NCBI RefSeq assembly: GCF_001661265.1
Contig: NW_017566999.1
Coordinates: 459,246 to 523,245, forward strand
Reading direction: 5' to 3'
Length of the DNA: 64,000 bases
DNA from: Saitoella complicata NRRL Y-17804
Taxonomy: Eukaryota > Ascomycota > Saitoellomycetes > Saitoellales > Saitoellaceae
Numbering within the stretch: position 1 is the stretch's first letter; each line of letters begins with the position of its first letter. Made by a program: the position numbers and the translations under genes. This document shows positions 21,201 through 34,084 of this stretch, piece by piece. A model generated the notes under the pieces. That model had not been told where the DNA came from. It saw only the letters and a program-made list of their open reading frames with translations, and did not search any database.

Positions 21201-24200
21201 CAGGTTGGTGCATGGGGATGTTTTGACGAGTTCAACCGACTTGAAGAGCGCATTCTCAGTGCTGTTTCTCAGCAGATTCAGAGCATTCAGCTTGGCCTCA
21301 AAGCTTTGGAAGAGACGAGCCAGACGACCATCGAGTTAATCGGCAAGACGTGCAAGATTCACGAAGACACTGGTATCTTCATCACGATGAATCCTGGTTA
21401 TGCAGGTCGATCAAACCTGCCCGACAATTTGAAGAAGCTGTTCCGAAGTATTGCTATGACGAAGCCAGATAAAGAGCTTATCGCTCAGGTTATGCTCTAC
21501 TCGCAAGGCTTTGCCGAAGCGAAACAGCTGGCAACGCAAATTGTGCCTTTCTTCGAGCTTTGTGACGCGAAACTTTCCGCACAGTCGCACTACGACTTTG
21601 GTCTCCGTGCTCTGAAGAGTGTCCTTGTCACGTCCGGAAACCTGAAGCGGACACGTATTCAGAGCGGACAGGATATCGGCTCAAATGCATGGGAAGCCGA
21701 AGTTGTCTTGCAGAGTTTGCGGGAAACAATTGCACCCAAACTTGTGGGCCGCGACAATGCCATCCTGACCGATATCGAAGCCGATGCTTTCCCTGGCGTT
21801 CGATATGTCCCGGCGGACCTTGGCAAGCTCGAGGCTGAAATCAGGGCGGTCGCAGCTGAAAAACATCTGATTACGGATGAACTTTGGTTGCAAAAGACCT
21901 TGCAGCTTTACCAGATCCAATCTATTCACCATGGTCTCATGCTGGTCGGCCAATCTGGGAGCGGCAAGAGTCGTTCCTGGAGGGTCCTTCTGGAAGCTCT
22001 TCAGCGTCTGGAAGGTGTAGAAGGCGTCAGCCATGTCATTGATGCCAAAGTCATGTCCAAGGAGGCGCTTTATGGTAATCTTGATTCGACAACACGCGAA
22101 TGGACGGATGGTCTCTTTACAGGCGTCCTCCGCAAGATTGTCGACAACCTCCGCGGTGAGGATACCAAGCGTCACTGGATCGTTTTCGACGGCGACGTCG
22201 ACCCTGAGTGGGTGGAAAACCTCAACAGTGTACTCGACGACAATAGGCTTTTGACGCTTCCCAATGGAGAGCGACTGAACCTGCCAGGGAATGTCAGGAT
22301 CATTTTTGAAGTGGAAACACTGAAATATGCTACCTTGGCGACGGTGAGTCGTTGTGGTATGGTCTGGTTCAGCGAAGATGTGGTGAGACCAGACATGATG
22401 ATTCAAAACTACCTTCAGTCACTGCAGACGACGGTCTTTGACGACTTGGACGAGGACTCGCCTATGGCTTCTGGTGCATCCGATTCTTTTGCGGTTCAGA
22501 AGTTTGCTTCCATCACGTTCACCCCACTCATGGAAGGAATTGCTCTTAAAGCTCTTGAACATGCGAGAAGCCTCGCCCATATCATGGACTTCACCACCGC
22601 ACGAGCTTTGAGCACGCTATTTTCCCTCATGAACAAAGCATGTCGAGACGTTCTTGTTTATAATGCTCAACATCCGGATTTTCCCCTTGAAGAAGAACCA
22701 ATGGAGCGCTTCCTGTCCAAGAAGCTAATGCTGAACTTAGTCTGGAGTTTCTCAGGTGATTGCAAACTTGATGTTCGACAAGAGTTTGGTGCCAAGCTCG
22801 CTGAATGGACGACCGTCGAGTTTCCGCCACTGGAACCAGGCGGTAGTCTCATCGACTGGGACGTGAGCTTGCCGACTGCTGAGTGGGTCGCGTGGCAACA
22901 GCGCGTACCAACCACTGAAATCGCTACTCATTCCGTCACTCAAGCAGATGTTGTCGTACCCACCGTGGACACAGTTCGACATGAAGATATCTTATACTCG
23001 TGGCTTGCCGAGCATAAGCCTCTTATGCTATGCGGGCCGCCTGGCTCGGGTAAGACGATGACTCTGTTTGGGGCATTGCGCAAACTTCCCAATTTGGAGG
23101 TTGCTGGCCTGAACTTTTCAAGTGCGACAACGCCCGACCTTGTCGTCAAGGTGCTCGAGCAGTACTGCGAGTATCGGAAGACCCTCAACGGTACCATTAT
23201 GGCGCCGACGCAAGTAGGTCGCTGGTTGGTCATTTTCTGCGATGAAATCAATTTGCCTGCGCCCGACAAATATGGTACTCAACGTGTGATCTCTTTCTTG
23301 CGTCAACTGGTGGAGCACAATGGATTCTGGCGAACTTCCGATAAAACATGGGTTACACTGGAACGCGTACAATTCGTCGGTGCCTGTAACCCTCCTACCG
23401 ACGTCGGTCGCACACCTTTGACAGCCCGTTTCTTGAGGCATGCTCCGCTCATCATGGTCGACTACCCTGGCAGAGCATCTATGATGCAGATCTATGGAAC
23501 TTTCAACAGAGCAGTTCTGAAATGCGTACCTAGCCTCCGTGGCTACGCTGATGCGTTGACTTCGGCCATGGTTGATCTGTATGTTCAGTCTCAAGATAAG
23601 TTCACCGCTGATGTTCAAGCCCATTACATCTACAGTCCACGTGAGCTTACGCGCTGGGTGCGTGCAATCTTTGAAGCTCTGAGACCCCTGGAGTCACTCG
23701 ATGTTGAAGGCCTTGTGCGCATCTGGGCTCACGAAGCCTTGCGTCTTTTCTCTGACAGGTTGGTGCTTGAGAAAGAGCGAACATGGACTGAGATTACTGT
23801 CCGTGAAATTGCTCTACAGAACTTCCCTGGCATCAACGAGGTAGCGGCCTTGAAAGGTCCAATCCTCTACTCTAACTGGTTGTCACGGAATTACGTTCCT
23901 GTTGCTAGAGAGGAGTTGCGTGAATTTACCAAGGCTCGCTTGCGTACCTTCTGCGAAGAGGAGGTGGATGTTCCGCTCGTTTTGTTCAATGACGTGCTGG
24001 ACCACGTCTTAAGGATTGATCGAGTATTCCGCCAACCTCAAGGTCATATGATCTTGATTGGTGTGAGTGGTAGTGGAAAGACCACGTTGGCTCGCTTTGT
24101 TGCATGGATGAATGGTCTCAAGGTTTTCCAGATCAAGGTACACGGCAGGTACTCTTCGGAGGATTTCGATGAGGATCTTCGTGATGTGCTGCGTCGCGCC

Positions 24201-27200
24201 GGTTGCAAGGGCGAAAAGGTCTGCTTCATCATGGATGAGTCCAACGTTCTCGATTCGGGTTTCTTGGAACGCATGAATACCCTTCTTGCCAATGCGGAAG
24301 TTCCAGGTTTGTTTGAAGGCGATGACTATGCTGCGCTTATGACAAATTGTAGGGAGGGCGCCCAGCGTGAGGGGTTGCTCCTTGATTCACCCGAGGAGCT
24401 CTACAAATGGTTCACCCAGCAAATCGTGAAGAATCTCCACGTAGTCTTTACGATGAATCCTCCCGAAGGAGGTCTTTCCTCGAAAGCCGCCACTTCACCG
24501 GCGCTCTTTAACCGCTGTGTGCTCAACTGGATGGGCGATTGGTCCGACCAGGCATTCTATCAGGTTGCGCTCGAGTCCACCCAAGGCTTGGACCTGGACG
24601 ATACGAGCTATGTGTCCCCACAAGAGATGCAGATTGCGTATCGCGGACTGTCTGTGACACCGACTCATCGCGAAGCAATTATCAATGCTATGGTCTACAT
24701 CCATATGTCTGTGCATGAGGTTAACAGAAAGCTCGCGGCATCTCAGTCCAAGACAATTCATCTGACACCGAGGCACTACCTGGACTTTGTCAACCAATTC
24801 GTCAGGTTATTCAACGAGAAGAGAGCTGAGCTTGAGGAAGAACAGCGTCATTTGAATGTTGGTCTGGACAAGTTACAAGACACCTTCACTAAAGTTGAGG
24901 AGCTTCGCGGAAGTCTGGCGGAAAAGAGGGTGCGTCTGGAGCAGATGAATGCCCAGGCCAACGAGAAGCTTCAAAGCATGGTTGCTGATCAGCAGGAAGC
25001 GGAGCAGAAACGAGCCGCTTCTTTGGTGATCCAACAGGCTTTGGCCGTGCAGGAGAAGGAGATTGACGAACGTCGTGAGATTGTCATTAGGGATCTCGAG
25101 CGTGCCGAACCCGCTGTGTTGGAAGCGCAAAGGAGTGTTCAGAACATCAAGAAGCAACACTTGACCGAAGTCCGTTCGATGGCAAACCCACCAGAAGCTG
25201 TCAAGACCGCCATGGAGTCTGTATGCGTTTTGTTGAGCAATAAGGTGGATACGTGGAGGTCTGTTCAGAGCGTTATTAGACGTGATGACTTCATCCCAAG
25301 TATCGTCAACTTCGATAACGCGGAATCGATGACGCCGCAGTTGCGGGCTAAGATGGAGAGGGAATTTCTTTCTCGACCCGGTTACGATTTCGAGTCTGTC
25401 AACCGTGCTTCAAAGGCATGTGGACCCTTGGTTCAGTGGGTGATCGCTCAGTGCGATTACTCGATTATCCTGGAGAAGGTCGGTCCCTTGCGTGAAGAAG
25501 TCGATCAGCTTGAATATGAGGCAGAATCTACGAAGGCTAAGGCGGAGACCATCATCGAAATGATCGACGAGTTGGAAGCCAGTATCGCTCAGTATAAGGA
25601 GGAGTATGCTGCATTGATCAGTGAAACCCAGCTGATCAAGCAGGAGATGCAAACGGTCGAGTCTAAGGTTAACCGCAGTGCCACTCTCTTGGAGAGCCTT
25701 TCGTCAGAGAAGGAACGTTGGGAGTCCGGAAGCCATGGTTTCAAGGACCAGATGTCTACGTTGATCGGTGACGTCTTGCTTGCCGCAGCCTTCCTCGCCT
25801 ACGGTGGGTTCTATGACGAGCAATACCGAAGGAATCTCTATGACAACTGGGGGGATCATCTCCTCCAGGCGAATATCAAGTTCAAGGAGCACAACCCCAT
25901 CACCAACTACCTCTGCACTGCAGACGAGCGTCTTGAGTGGCAGGGTCAAGGCTTGTCCAATGACGACCTCAGCGTGGAGAATGCCATCATCCTCAAGAGG
26001 TTCAACAGATATCCTCTAATCATCGACCCCACCGGTCGCGTGACAGACTTCCTCAACAATCAGTTCATCACTCGCAAGCTCACGGTCACGAGTTTCCTCG
26101 ATGCTGCGTTTGTCAAACATTTGGAGTCCGCCCTTCGTTTCGGGAACCCCATCCTTATTCAAGATGCCGAGCACGTGGATCCTATCCTCAACCACGTTTT
26201 GAACAAGGAGTACCAGAAGGCTGGTGGTCGTGTCTTGATCCAACTCGGGAAGCAAGACATCGACTTTTCACCTTCATTCAAGGTGTTCCTGTCTACGCGT
26301 GACCCGTCTGCTCATTTTGCTCCTGATGTCTGCAGTCGCGTTACCTTCGTCAACTTTACCGTCACGCGAAGCAGTCTGCAGACGCAGTGTCTTAACAAAG
26401 TCCTTCAAGTCGAGCGGCCCGATATCGAGAAGCGTCGTACTGACCTTCTTAAGCTGAAGGGCGAGTTTGCTGTTAACTTGCGCTCGCTCGAGAAGCGTCT
26501 TCTTCAAGCTCTGAACGACTCGCGTGGTAATATCTTGGATGACGACAAGGTCATTGAGACGCTCCAAACTTTGAAGTCCGAAGCTGCAGTCATCGCTGCC
26601 AAGGTCGCGGAAACAGACGGTGTGATGGCGGAAGTTGAAGAGATTGCCGCGGTGTACGAACCTCTTGCTCGTACGTGCAGTATGATCTTTGCCGTCTTGG
26701 AACAACTTGGTCATGTGAATCGCTTCTACCAGTTCTCTTTGAAATTCTTCCAGGAGGTGTTTGGGTATGTGTTGAGCAACACTGACCGAATTAAGGGTAT
26801 TACGGACCCACGTCAACGGGTTGAGCATTTGCAGCGTGAAGTGTACTTGAGCACGTTTGCGAGAACTTCTCAGGGTTTACTTCATCAGGATCATGCCGCA
26901 TTAGCACTACTCCTTGCACAGCTCAGCTCTTCAGGCTTCAGAGCTGACGCTATTGATTGGGTTCTGAATCCTGCCCTGTCTGGTGCCGGAGCCGACAACG
27001 CGGTCGAGGATAGTTTGGGCAAGGCGGCTTCTCTCCCTCTTTTCCGTCAGATCAAGGAGCTTATTGCCGAGCACAAGGATGAATGGCAAGCATTTCTGAC
27101 CCACGAACAAGGCGAGAAGGAAGTTCCTAAAGTCTGGTCTGAATCCCAAGGAGAGTCCGACGACCTCCTCCACAAACTCCTCCTCGTCAGAATCTTCCGC

Positions 27201-28256
27201 CCGGACCGTGTCGTTCCTGCAACCGAGCAATTCGTCAACGCAGTCTTCAATACCGAACTTGCCAATTACACCCAATACGACCTTAAAAACATCGTCTCAA
27301 AGGAGGTGGATGCGAGTATCCCCATCGCATTATGTTCCATCCCCGGCTACGATGCTTCTTCCAAAGTCGAAGCCGTGATCTCCCAAGTTAACGCCCGATG
27401 CACATCCGTCGCTCTCGGTTCCGCTGAGGGTCTCACTTCTGCTGATACGGCAATCACTTCAGCTGCGCAGACTGGAACATGGGTACTCCTCAAGAATGTC
27501 CACATGGCGCCTCAATGGCTCGGGCAATTGGAGAAACGGTTGTTGGGTTTGAAGGCACATCCAAACTTCAGGCTGTTTATGACGATGGAGACGAGTCCCA
27601 AGGTCCCGACAAGCATATTGCGTTTGGCACGGGTTCTGATGTTCGAACCCCCACCTGGGATGAAAGCCAACATCCGAGAATCACTCGCCACCATCACCCC
27701 CGACTCTAGCCTCCCCGCCGAACGCGCACGTTTAGCCTTCGTCCTCTCCTGGCTCCACGCAACGATCACCGAACGCCTCCGCTACACACCCCTTGGCTGG
27801 ACCAAAGCCTATGAGTTCAATGATGCGGATTTGAAGTGCGCGGTACATGTCGTGGATACGTGGATCCGATTGGCGGCGGGTGGGAGGAGCAATATCGCGC
27901 CAGATAGGATTCCGTGGAGGGCGATTGTGACGTTGGTTGTTGAAACGATTTATGGTGGAAAGATCGACGAAGTTGTTGACGAGGTGCGGTTGCAGGAACT
28001 CGTTGGGCGGTTGTTCACACCTAAGGTCTACGACCTTGACTTCCCGCTTGTAGGCGGGGACGTGTCGGTGACCATCCCGGATGCGAACAGACTTGAACAG
28101 TTCCAGGCCTGGGTTGAGAAATTACCGGAACGCGAACCACCAACGTGGTTTGGATTGCCGGAGGATGCGGAAAAGGTGCTGTTGAGGGAGCAGGGGGTCC
28201 GGATGGTTGAGAGTGTTAGGAACGTTGGGAGGTTGATGGATGAGAATATGGGATAA
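15254..28256 (+). CDS. DYN1: Cytoplasmic dynein 1 heavy chain
   Basis: This is the motor subunit of cytoplasmic dynein, moving nuclei and vesicles toward microtubule minus ends. Exon 1 (15254-15536) and exon 2 (15589-28256) flank a 52-bp intron and encode 4316 residues, normal for fungal dynein. The N-terminal 1,850 residues are the tail and linker. P-loops are visible in AAA1 ([10 protein letters not shown], about residue 1920), AAA2 (GQSGSGKS, about 2212), AAA3 (GPPGSGKT, about 2577) and AAA4 (GVSGSGKT, about 2917). The coiled-coil stalk with its microtubule-binding tip ([13 protein letters not shown], about 3293) follows, then AAA5-6 and the C-terminal domain. Exon 2 is 12.7 kb without interruption. 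Synonymous codon use differs between the ends and the middle of the gene. Confidence 0.97.
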
Positions 28257-28712
28257 CCATGATCTTATCGATCTTGCATACATATGTTTGAGGTAAATAG
28301 ATACTTATATGATGGAGGAAGAAGCTTTGGCTAGACATTAACCTTAATACCATTGAATATCAACAGTTTGCATACGAGCGGCGCGCGGTATAGAAGTCTG
28401 GGTCCCTCTGTCCCAATGAGCATCCATATGGGGCAGAACATACTCGTGTCCGTAACCCGTTTGATTAAAACCAGCATGTACAGTCGCGAGCCATGAGCAC
28501 CTTCGATCCACACACCTTCTCTCCATGCCTAGATCATGTTGTGCGTGTGAAGGCGCAGGGTATATCCGTTCCATCTTCACTTCGTTGAAAATTTCATCCA
28601 AACTCCACACCCATTCCAACTTCATGACCAAATGCACCGGATATCCCTCCAGTCCTTCCTCGTCCATGTCGTCGCACCAGCATGCCTCACCTCCCATCAC
28701 CGCCATTCCACC
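28257..28712. other. Convergent gap DYN1/RNH203
   Basis: 456 bp between the ends of two converging genes. No convincing coding frame, RNA gene or repeat was seen; it is expected to hold the two 3' untranslated regions. Confidence 0.4.
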
Positions 28713-29246
28713 TCATTTCGCCGCTGCTGCTTTCTCTTCTTCATCTTCGATCGTTTTCAACTCCTCCTCACTCAACCGCCCCCCATGCACCACCCCCGCA
28801 ACCCCGATCCACTCTTCCACGCCCTTGACCCAAACATCTTTCTCCGCTCTTGGTTGCTCGCCCCAGCCCCAAATCATAACATCCTTAAACTGAGCTGTTG
28901 ATTGCCACGCTACCTCTTCCTCTGTCTGCTCTTCTGCTTCTTCGTCTTCGTCTTCGTAGAGTCGGTCGGAGGGTGGTGGAGGGACGAATGTGGTGGAGGG
29001 AGCGTAAGCGTGTCCGACCCACCCCGCGGGCAGGTTTAGTTCCGTACCATGGAGTTCGCGGCCCCGAAAAGTGCTGATTGGGACGGCATCCGCGTTTGTT
29101 GATACGGAGAAGTATGTGGAGATATTCGCTGGGCCGGTATGAGAGATTTGGCAGGGGAGGAGGTGCGCGTCCACTTGTTCGCCTGCCGGAGCATTCTCGA
29201 ACGAATCAACGGGGTTCCGTGATCTCTGGAGGTTGATAATAGTCAT
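28713..29246 (-). CDS. RNH203: Ribonuclease H2 subunit C
   Basis: A non-catalytic subunit of RNase H2, which removes ribonucleotides from DNA and degrades RNA-DNA hybrids. The 177-residue protein has the family signature: HLLPCQISHTGPANISTYF near residues 28-46, then FRGRELHGTELNLPAGWVG, and a C-terminal segment with MIWGWGEQP. An acidic insert (Glu/Asp-rich) lies between them. The frame is open further upstream to 29399, but that part is basic and unlike the family, so the ATG at 29246 is chosen. Confidence 0.85.
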   Translation of the reverse strand: MTIINLQRSRNPVDSFENAPAGEQVDAHLLPCQISHTGPANISTYFSVSTNADAVPISTFRGRELHGTELNLPAGWVGHAYAPSTTFVPPPPSDRLYEDEDEEAEEQTEEEVAWQSTAQFKDVMIWGWGEQPRAEKDVWVKGVEEWIGVAGVVHGGRLSEEELKTIEDEEEKAAAAK

Positions 29247-29462
29247 TTCGTAGTCTCGTCGCAGTAGATGGATGTTTGCTTTCTTGGTCGACGCGTCTCT
29301 GCTGAAGCTCGCGTTTCCCCGCCAAAAGTAATTAAGTCTACGCGTTTGGACCGGTCCGTGCACGAAGCGCCAAACCCAACCACGCGGATTTAAGTACAAA
29401 AAAAAGTCGAATTGGTATATCAGATGACTCTCTACTCCAAAGCCTGCTTCTGCATCTCAGCC

Positions 29463-30603
29463 CTACTTCCCCCTCGCCGTAACAGGAACCTGCCCCCCAA
29501 CCCACCTCCCACTCATTCCTCTCCTCTCCTCCCCTCTCCCCCCAAGACTCCCAACATCCTCTCTCTCAACCGCCGCCCTCCTAAGAACCTTCAACCACTC
29601 TCCAGTCCTCGCACGCATCCGACTATGCATAAACGCCTTCGAGCACTTGATGTGGTAGTGCAAATAATCCCTAAACAACTGGATCTGGGAGATCGTTTCC
29701 CACTGTGCTGAGCGCGTTAGGTCGGCGATGGGAGAGGGAGAAGGGTTGGTCGAGGGGTTGGCGGAGGTGTGTCGTGGGAAGAGGATAAACGTGACATACC
29801 CCATCCCCTCATCCTCCCCCAACCCAATACTCTCTAAATCCCTCGGCGGTTTACCGGTCGTGTACAACACCTGCGGACTCGTCTGCAATGCTGGCCGCCT
29901 CCTCGCATCCACGAATTCCTGTAAGAAAACCTTCCCGAAGACGCGGTCGGTTTCTTCGCGGAAGTGGGTAGAGAAGATGATTGTTGTGCGGTCGTGGGAG
30001 GGGAGGAGGTAGATTGCTTCGGTGTCGCGGTAGTGGAGGGGGAGGACTTGGGGTTTGGGGGCGGGGGTATCGGGGGAGTCGGCGGGGTTTGGGAGGGAGG
30101 ATGAGATGGAGAAGGCGTGGACGAAAGGGGCGGAGAGGGCATGGCGTTTTAGGAGGGAGATTTCGTGGATGAGGAGGGGGGTGTTTTCTGGTGATCTTAT
30201 TAGTCATTTTGTCTTCCTCCGAGGTCACTCTGCACTCTGAGTAGAGGGAGGAAATTATCGTGGACATACCATACTCCTTCTCAACATCAACCTCCAAACT
30301 CCAATCCCATCCTTCCTCGACTTGTCCCTTAACAACCCCCCATCGTCCATAAACTTCCTCCAGCACCTTATCAACACCATACCCCACCAATTCCTCCCAA
30401 CACTTGATCCGGATCGAGACGATGATCTTTGATTTGGATTCGGGGGTGGAGAGGTGGAAGAGGACGCCGTCGAAGTCGGTGATGATTTGGTCGAGGGAGG
30501 CCGTACGGGGGGTGGAGTTGTTGGGGTTGGAGGTGGAGGGAGGGAGGAGGCGGTCGGTTAGGAGGGCGGAGAGGAGGATGTTGTGGTAATCGAGGAGGAT
30601 CAT
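29463..30603 (-). CDS. ARC35: Arp2/3 complex 34-kDa subunit (ARPC2/Arc35)
   Basis: A core subunit of the Arp2/3 complex, which nucleates branched actin at endocytic patches. Exon 1 (30270-30603) and exon 2 (29463-30187) join across an 82-bp intron to a 352-residue protein, close to yeast Arc35 (342). The start MILLDYHNILL is the conserved opening. FDGVLFHLSTPESKSKIIVSI and the C-terminal IQLFRDYLHYHIKCSKAFMH with RMRARTGEWLKVLRRA also match the family. The intron contains ACTAAT as a branch site. The C-terminal 40 residues are Gly/Arg-rich. Confidence 0.93.
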
Positions 30604-30792
30604 TGCAATTGCTTGTTGCTGGGGGTCGGTCGTCGCTCCGTCGCGCTCAGGACGATGACGGTCCCATCCCCGGCGCAGTTGCACCCGCCACACCAGCATG
30701 CCGCACCGACGCGATACCGGTACGAGGAGTACTCCAGGCAAAGAACGAAGAGCAAGAGCAATTGCACCGGCTATACCACCAACCAGATCACC
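30604..30792. promoter_or_regulatory. Divergent promoter ARC35/MSL1
   Basis: 189 bp separate the two start codons and must drive both genes. No TATA box is obvious. Confidence 0.4.
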
Positions 30793-31284
30793 ATGTCTTC
30801 ATCACCATCACCAACACTGTACATCAAGAACCTGGACAACCACGTCAAAAAGGTATGCATCTCGAAGCCGGTTCTCGATCTGTGATTCATTGCGCCGTTT
30901 GATGGGTTGTTTTTCATACACTAACCCAGATTGCAGGATGATCTCCGATTATGTCTCTACTGCCTGTTCTCGACATACGGGCCCATATTAGATGTCGTAG
31001 CACTGAAGACCAAAAAGATGCACGGACAAGCACATATCGTCTTCCGGGACGTTCTTTCCGCAACAACGGCTATGCGCGCATTGCAAGGACAGGAATTCCT
31101 CGGGAAGGAGCTGAGGATTGATTACGCACGGTCGAAGAGTGACGCAACTGCCAAGCTGGACGGGACGTATAAGATGCCGCAAGTGATTGCAGTGCAGGCT
31201 CAGGAAGGAGATGTATCGGCGCCGCATGGTGTCAAGAGACCAAGAGATGATGACGAAGAAGGGGAAGCGGATATGGAGGAGTAG
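30793..31284 (+). CDS. MSL1: U2 snRNP B''/U1A-type RNA-binding protein
   Basis: A U1A/U2B''-family spliceosomal protein binding snRNA stem-loops. Exons 30793-30852 and 30937-31284 join across an 84-bp intron with a CTAAC branch site to a 135-residue protein. It has one RRM: RNP2 is LYIKNL, RNP1 is GQAHIVF, and the family's AMRALQGQEFLGKELRIDYA closes the domain. There is no second RRM, as in yeast Msl1 and unlike metazoan U2B''. U1A (Mud1) cannot be fully excluded, but length favours Msl1. The short Lys/Arg/acidic C-terminus (KRPRDDDEEGE) is unremarkable. Confidence 0.88.
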
Positions 31285-31527
31285 GGGAGCAAGGTGATGG
31301 AAAAGGACAGGAAAATAGGTGGGTCCAGAAACGCCAGAAGGGAGATGTTCTCTGAGACGTATTGCAAAACGCAGAACAAATGCCGGCAGCTGCACAAGAT
31401 TACGGACTGTCACATCGACGGATTTCACACGGGAAACATGATATCAGGATTGAAAAGCTAAGATATACCAACGCCATGCAAGCATGTCACAGAGAGATAC
31501 ACAATAAACGACCAATTGAGCATTCCA

Positions 31528-32944
31528 TCACTTCTTAAGCCCCTTCATCAGCCATTTAGGGATCTTCTTCTCTTTCTTTTCCTCCTTTGACTCCTCGACA
31601 TTCTTCTCCTCGACTGCGGCCTTGGATGCTTCTTTCATCTCGACATCTTCTAGAACCTTTCCCTTAAGCTCCTGCCCTTGCGATGCCAATTCCTCCTTCA
31701 AAACGCTTTCCCGGCCGCTTGTAAGCTCATCCCAGATCAACGTAACCAAACACTTCGTAATCCCAACGCCAGCGCCAAGTTCCTCCCCAATCGTGATTTC
31801 ATTGCTCTCCAAAACCTTCCTGGGCGGCATTCCAGTACTCAGATGAAACTTCTTCTCCACAACTCCGCTCTTCAAACTCGACCTCACAAGCTCGAACAAC
31901 GCACTCGTTCCTTCCCTGACGCCAAACACCGCACCCAGTCTCGCCCCATCAGGCAGCCTGACGCTAACCTCCATTTCCGTTACATGCTTCGGAATCCGTC
32001 CTTCTTTCTCTTTGAGCTCACGCGCGCGCTTCTCCCTTTCTGCAGCAGAGAGGAATAGTCCGCCGTTATCGAGTGCTCGGGCACGGGCAGTGAGAGAAGC
32101 TTGGATGGCTCGCGCGTCTGCTGCGGTTGGGTGGAGCTCTGGCTCGGCGGGTAAGGTGGCGGCGTGGGGTGTGGAGGACGTGGGTGCGTTATATACTTTG
32201 AGAGAGCGGTGATTCGGGCCCGCCGGGTGTACAGCAGGCTCTGGGGCTGGTAGAGCTGCCTCCGCCGTAGCTCGCCCTGTTGGTGAAGGTATCGGTGTCG
32301 TTCTGCTAGCCGGGATCGAGGTCGAGGTGACAACCCCCATGACAGGAGAATCGTCGATGGGCGGCAAAGGTTCTGTAGACAGACTGAACGAGACCTTCAA
32401 GATATGCTGCCCGGAGAACAGGCCGCGACTGCTCAACGTCGTACTCTTCAACAAATCCGGCTCTCTGATGTCATCATTCCCTATTCTGATCACCGGCTCC
32501 ATCCATTGTCCACCCTCACCCTCCCGTCTTACAATTCTAATGTCCTCTGTCTCGTTCGCTCTCAGTACGTCCCAAAGTGATGTCGAAGCTGGAAACTTCT
32601 TGATCAATCGCTTTCCGTCGGCCAATTGGACGGCGATTGTGACAAGTGCATTGGCAGATCTGGCTGGTCTCAGGATCATGTCGAGCTTTGCGCCTTGTGG
32701 CAGATTGGCATGGCGGATTGGCAGCGAGAGATCAAGTGTGGTTTTGCCGTGTCTGGATTTGCATGTTAGCAGGCTACGAAAGGCTTCGGGAATCAGCATA
32801 CTTCAGCAGGTATGATTCGGGCGAGTCGGGAAGACTGAGGTGTTGACATGCTTGAATGAGAAGGGAATTGAGAGAAGTTGTTGGCGTCGGTTTGGCCGTA
32901 TACTTCTGTGTTGGCGATAGAATGATTGTGATGTTTGTCGACAT
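31528..32944 (-). CDS. UBX4: UBX-domain protein, TUG/ASPL (Ubx4) family
   Basis: A cofactor of the AAA ATPase Cdc48/p97. Exon 1 (32802-32944) and exon 2 (31528-32752) join across a 49-bp intron to 455 residues. The N-terminus is a TUG-UBL1 ubiquitin-like domain (ITIILSPTQKYTAKPTP to KTTLDLSLPIRHANLPQGAK), followed by a second ubiquitin-like region (VQLADGKRLIKKFPAS). A helical region precedes a C-terminal UBX domain (VSVRLPDGARLGAVF to KCLVTLIWDE). A Lys/Glu-rich tail ends with KIPKWLMKGLKK. This order is typical of the TUG/Ubx4 family. Confidence 0.9.
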
Positions 32945-34084
32945 GGATAACTGCTGATGGGATGATTTCGGTTTACAACGACGTATACTGTACGTACATA
33001 CGTATTGCGGGGATGTACGTAGGCGATCGCACCCGCCACCCTCAGCCACACTCGCTGGGGAGGAGTGGTAACCGCCCAGAAGGAGAAGGTAGACTGGAAA
33101 GGAGGACAGGGAACCGGTGGGGAAGGGAAACGGGATGAGGAAAATCATGAGGCATCGCAATATTGGAGCATATGAGGCATTGGATGTACGATATGGTGGG
33201 ACAGACAGAGCAGAAACAGATTTGATACCCCGCGCAACATTTTCTACGTGCAATCACTGATGGAAGGTTTCACAGTAACGGAGAAAGCACGCATGCTTTT
33301 CTTTTCAACATGCTATTTTAGTTCATGGAAACACCACCATTGGAAGTGCTGTGTCAGTACCGGTTCATCGACCGATTTCCATACTATAACGAAATGCCAG
33401 AAAAACTTAATGCTCTCACCTCTTCTCTCCCTCAACTTCCCACACCCTGCCCACACCCTCCAATATCTCCTTGCACCGCCCCACTATGTAATCTAGCCAA
33501 GTTAGTCGGATGAACGCAGTATGACTCCACATCCACAAACCGAAATCAGCCCTCGCCCCTGGGTCATCACCAGATCAGTCCCTGCTCCTACCAAGCTTCC
33601 TCTGTGCTCCATCTGCAATTTGTGCATCATGTACCTCGAGTCATCGCCGGACGACTTCAGTTGCTTCTTGTATGTATACGCCTGGGCTTTCTCCAGAAGG
33701 CAATCGTTGCACTACGAGAAATGAATATCATTTCAACGGTTACTCGTATGGTTACAGACAGCTTCCTGAGTCGGGACAGTCATCTGAGCTGCTGAAGCCG
33801 CCTAGCGCGATTTTCCCTCGCCGAAGCGGCGCGCGTGAGTTTCGGTCAGGTCGGCCAGGACTCGAGGATTGCCCGATGCGGCGGAATAAGTCAACCATGA
33901 TGAGGGAAGTCAGATGACATCTTCTCGTTGAAGTTCTGATGTTTCGTCCTGGATCAGGTCTCCACGACTATAAAGTGAGGCCGTGATCCTTGCGCGAGTG
34001 AGTTCTGCATTCGATTTTCTCTTGTACCGACACGCAACTGCAACAACACTTCTCCAACCAAGGTCAAGTTCTCGACGAAGCAAC
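32945..34084. other. 1.1-kb gap upstream of UBX4 and the CAP genes
   Basis: The left part is the UBX4 promoter and has several TACGTA cores (about 32988-33020). The remainder has only short ORFs with no domains. A TATA-like CTATAAA at 33968 lies about 115 bp before the ATG of the first CAP gene and is probably its promoter. Confidence 0.4.

Noticed and set aside
33248-33917. Short ORFs in the UBX4-CAP gap
   Set aside because: All are under 85 codons, overlap one another in different frames and lack motifs.
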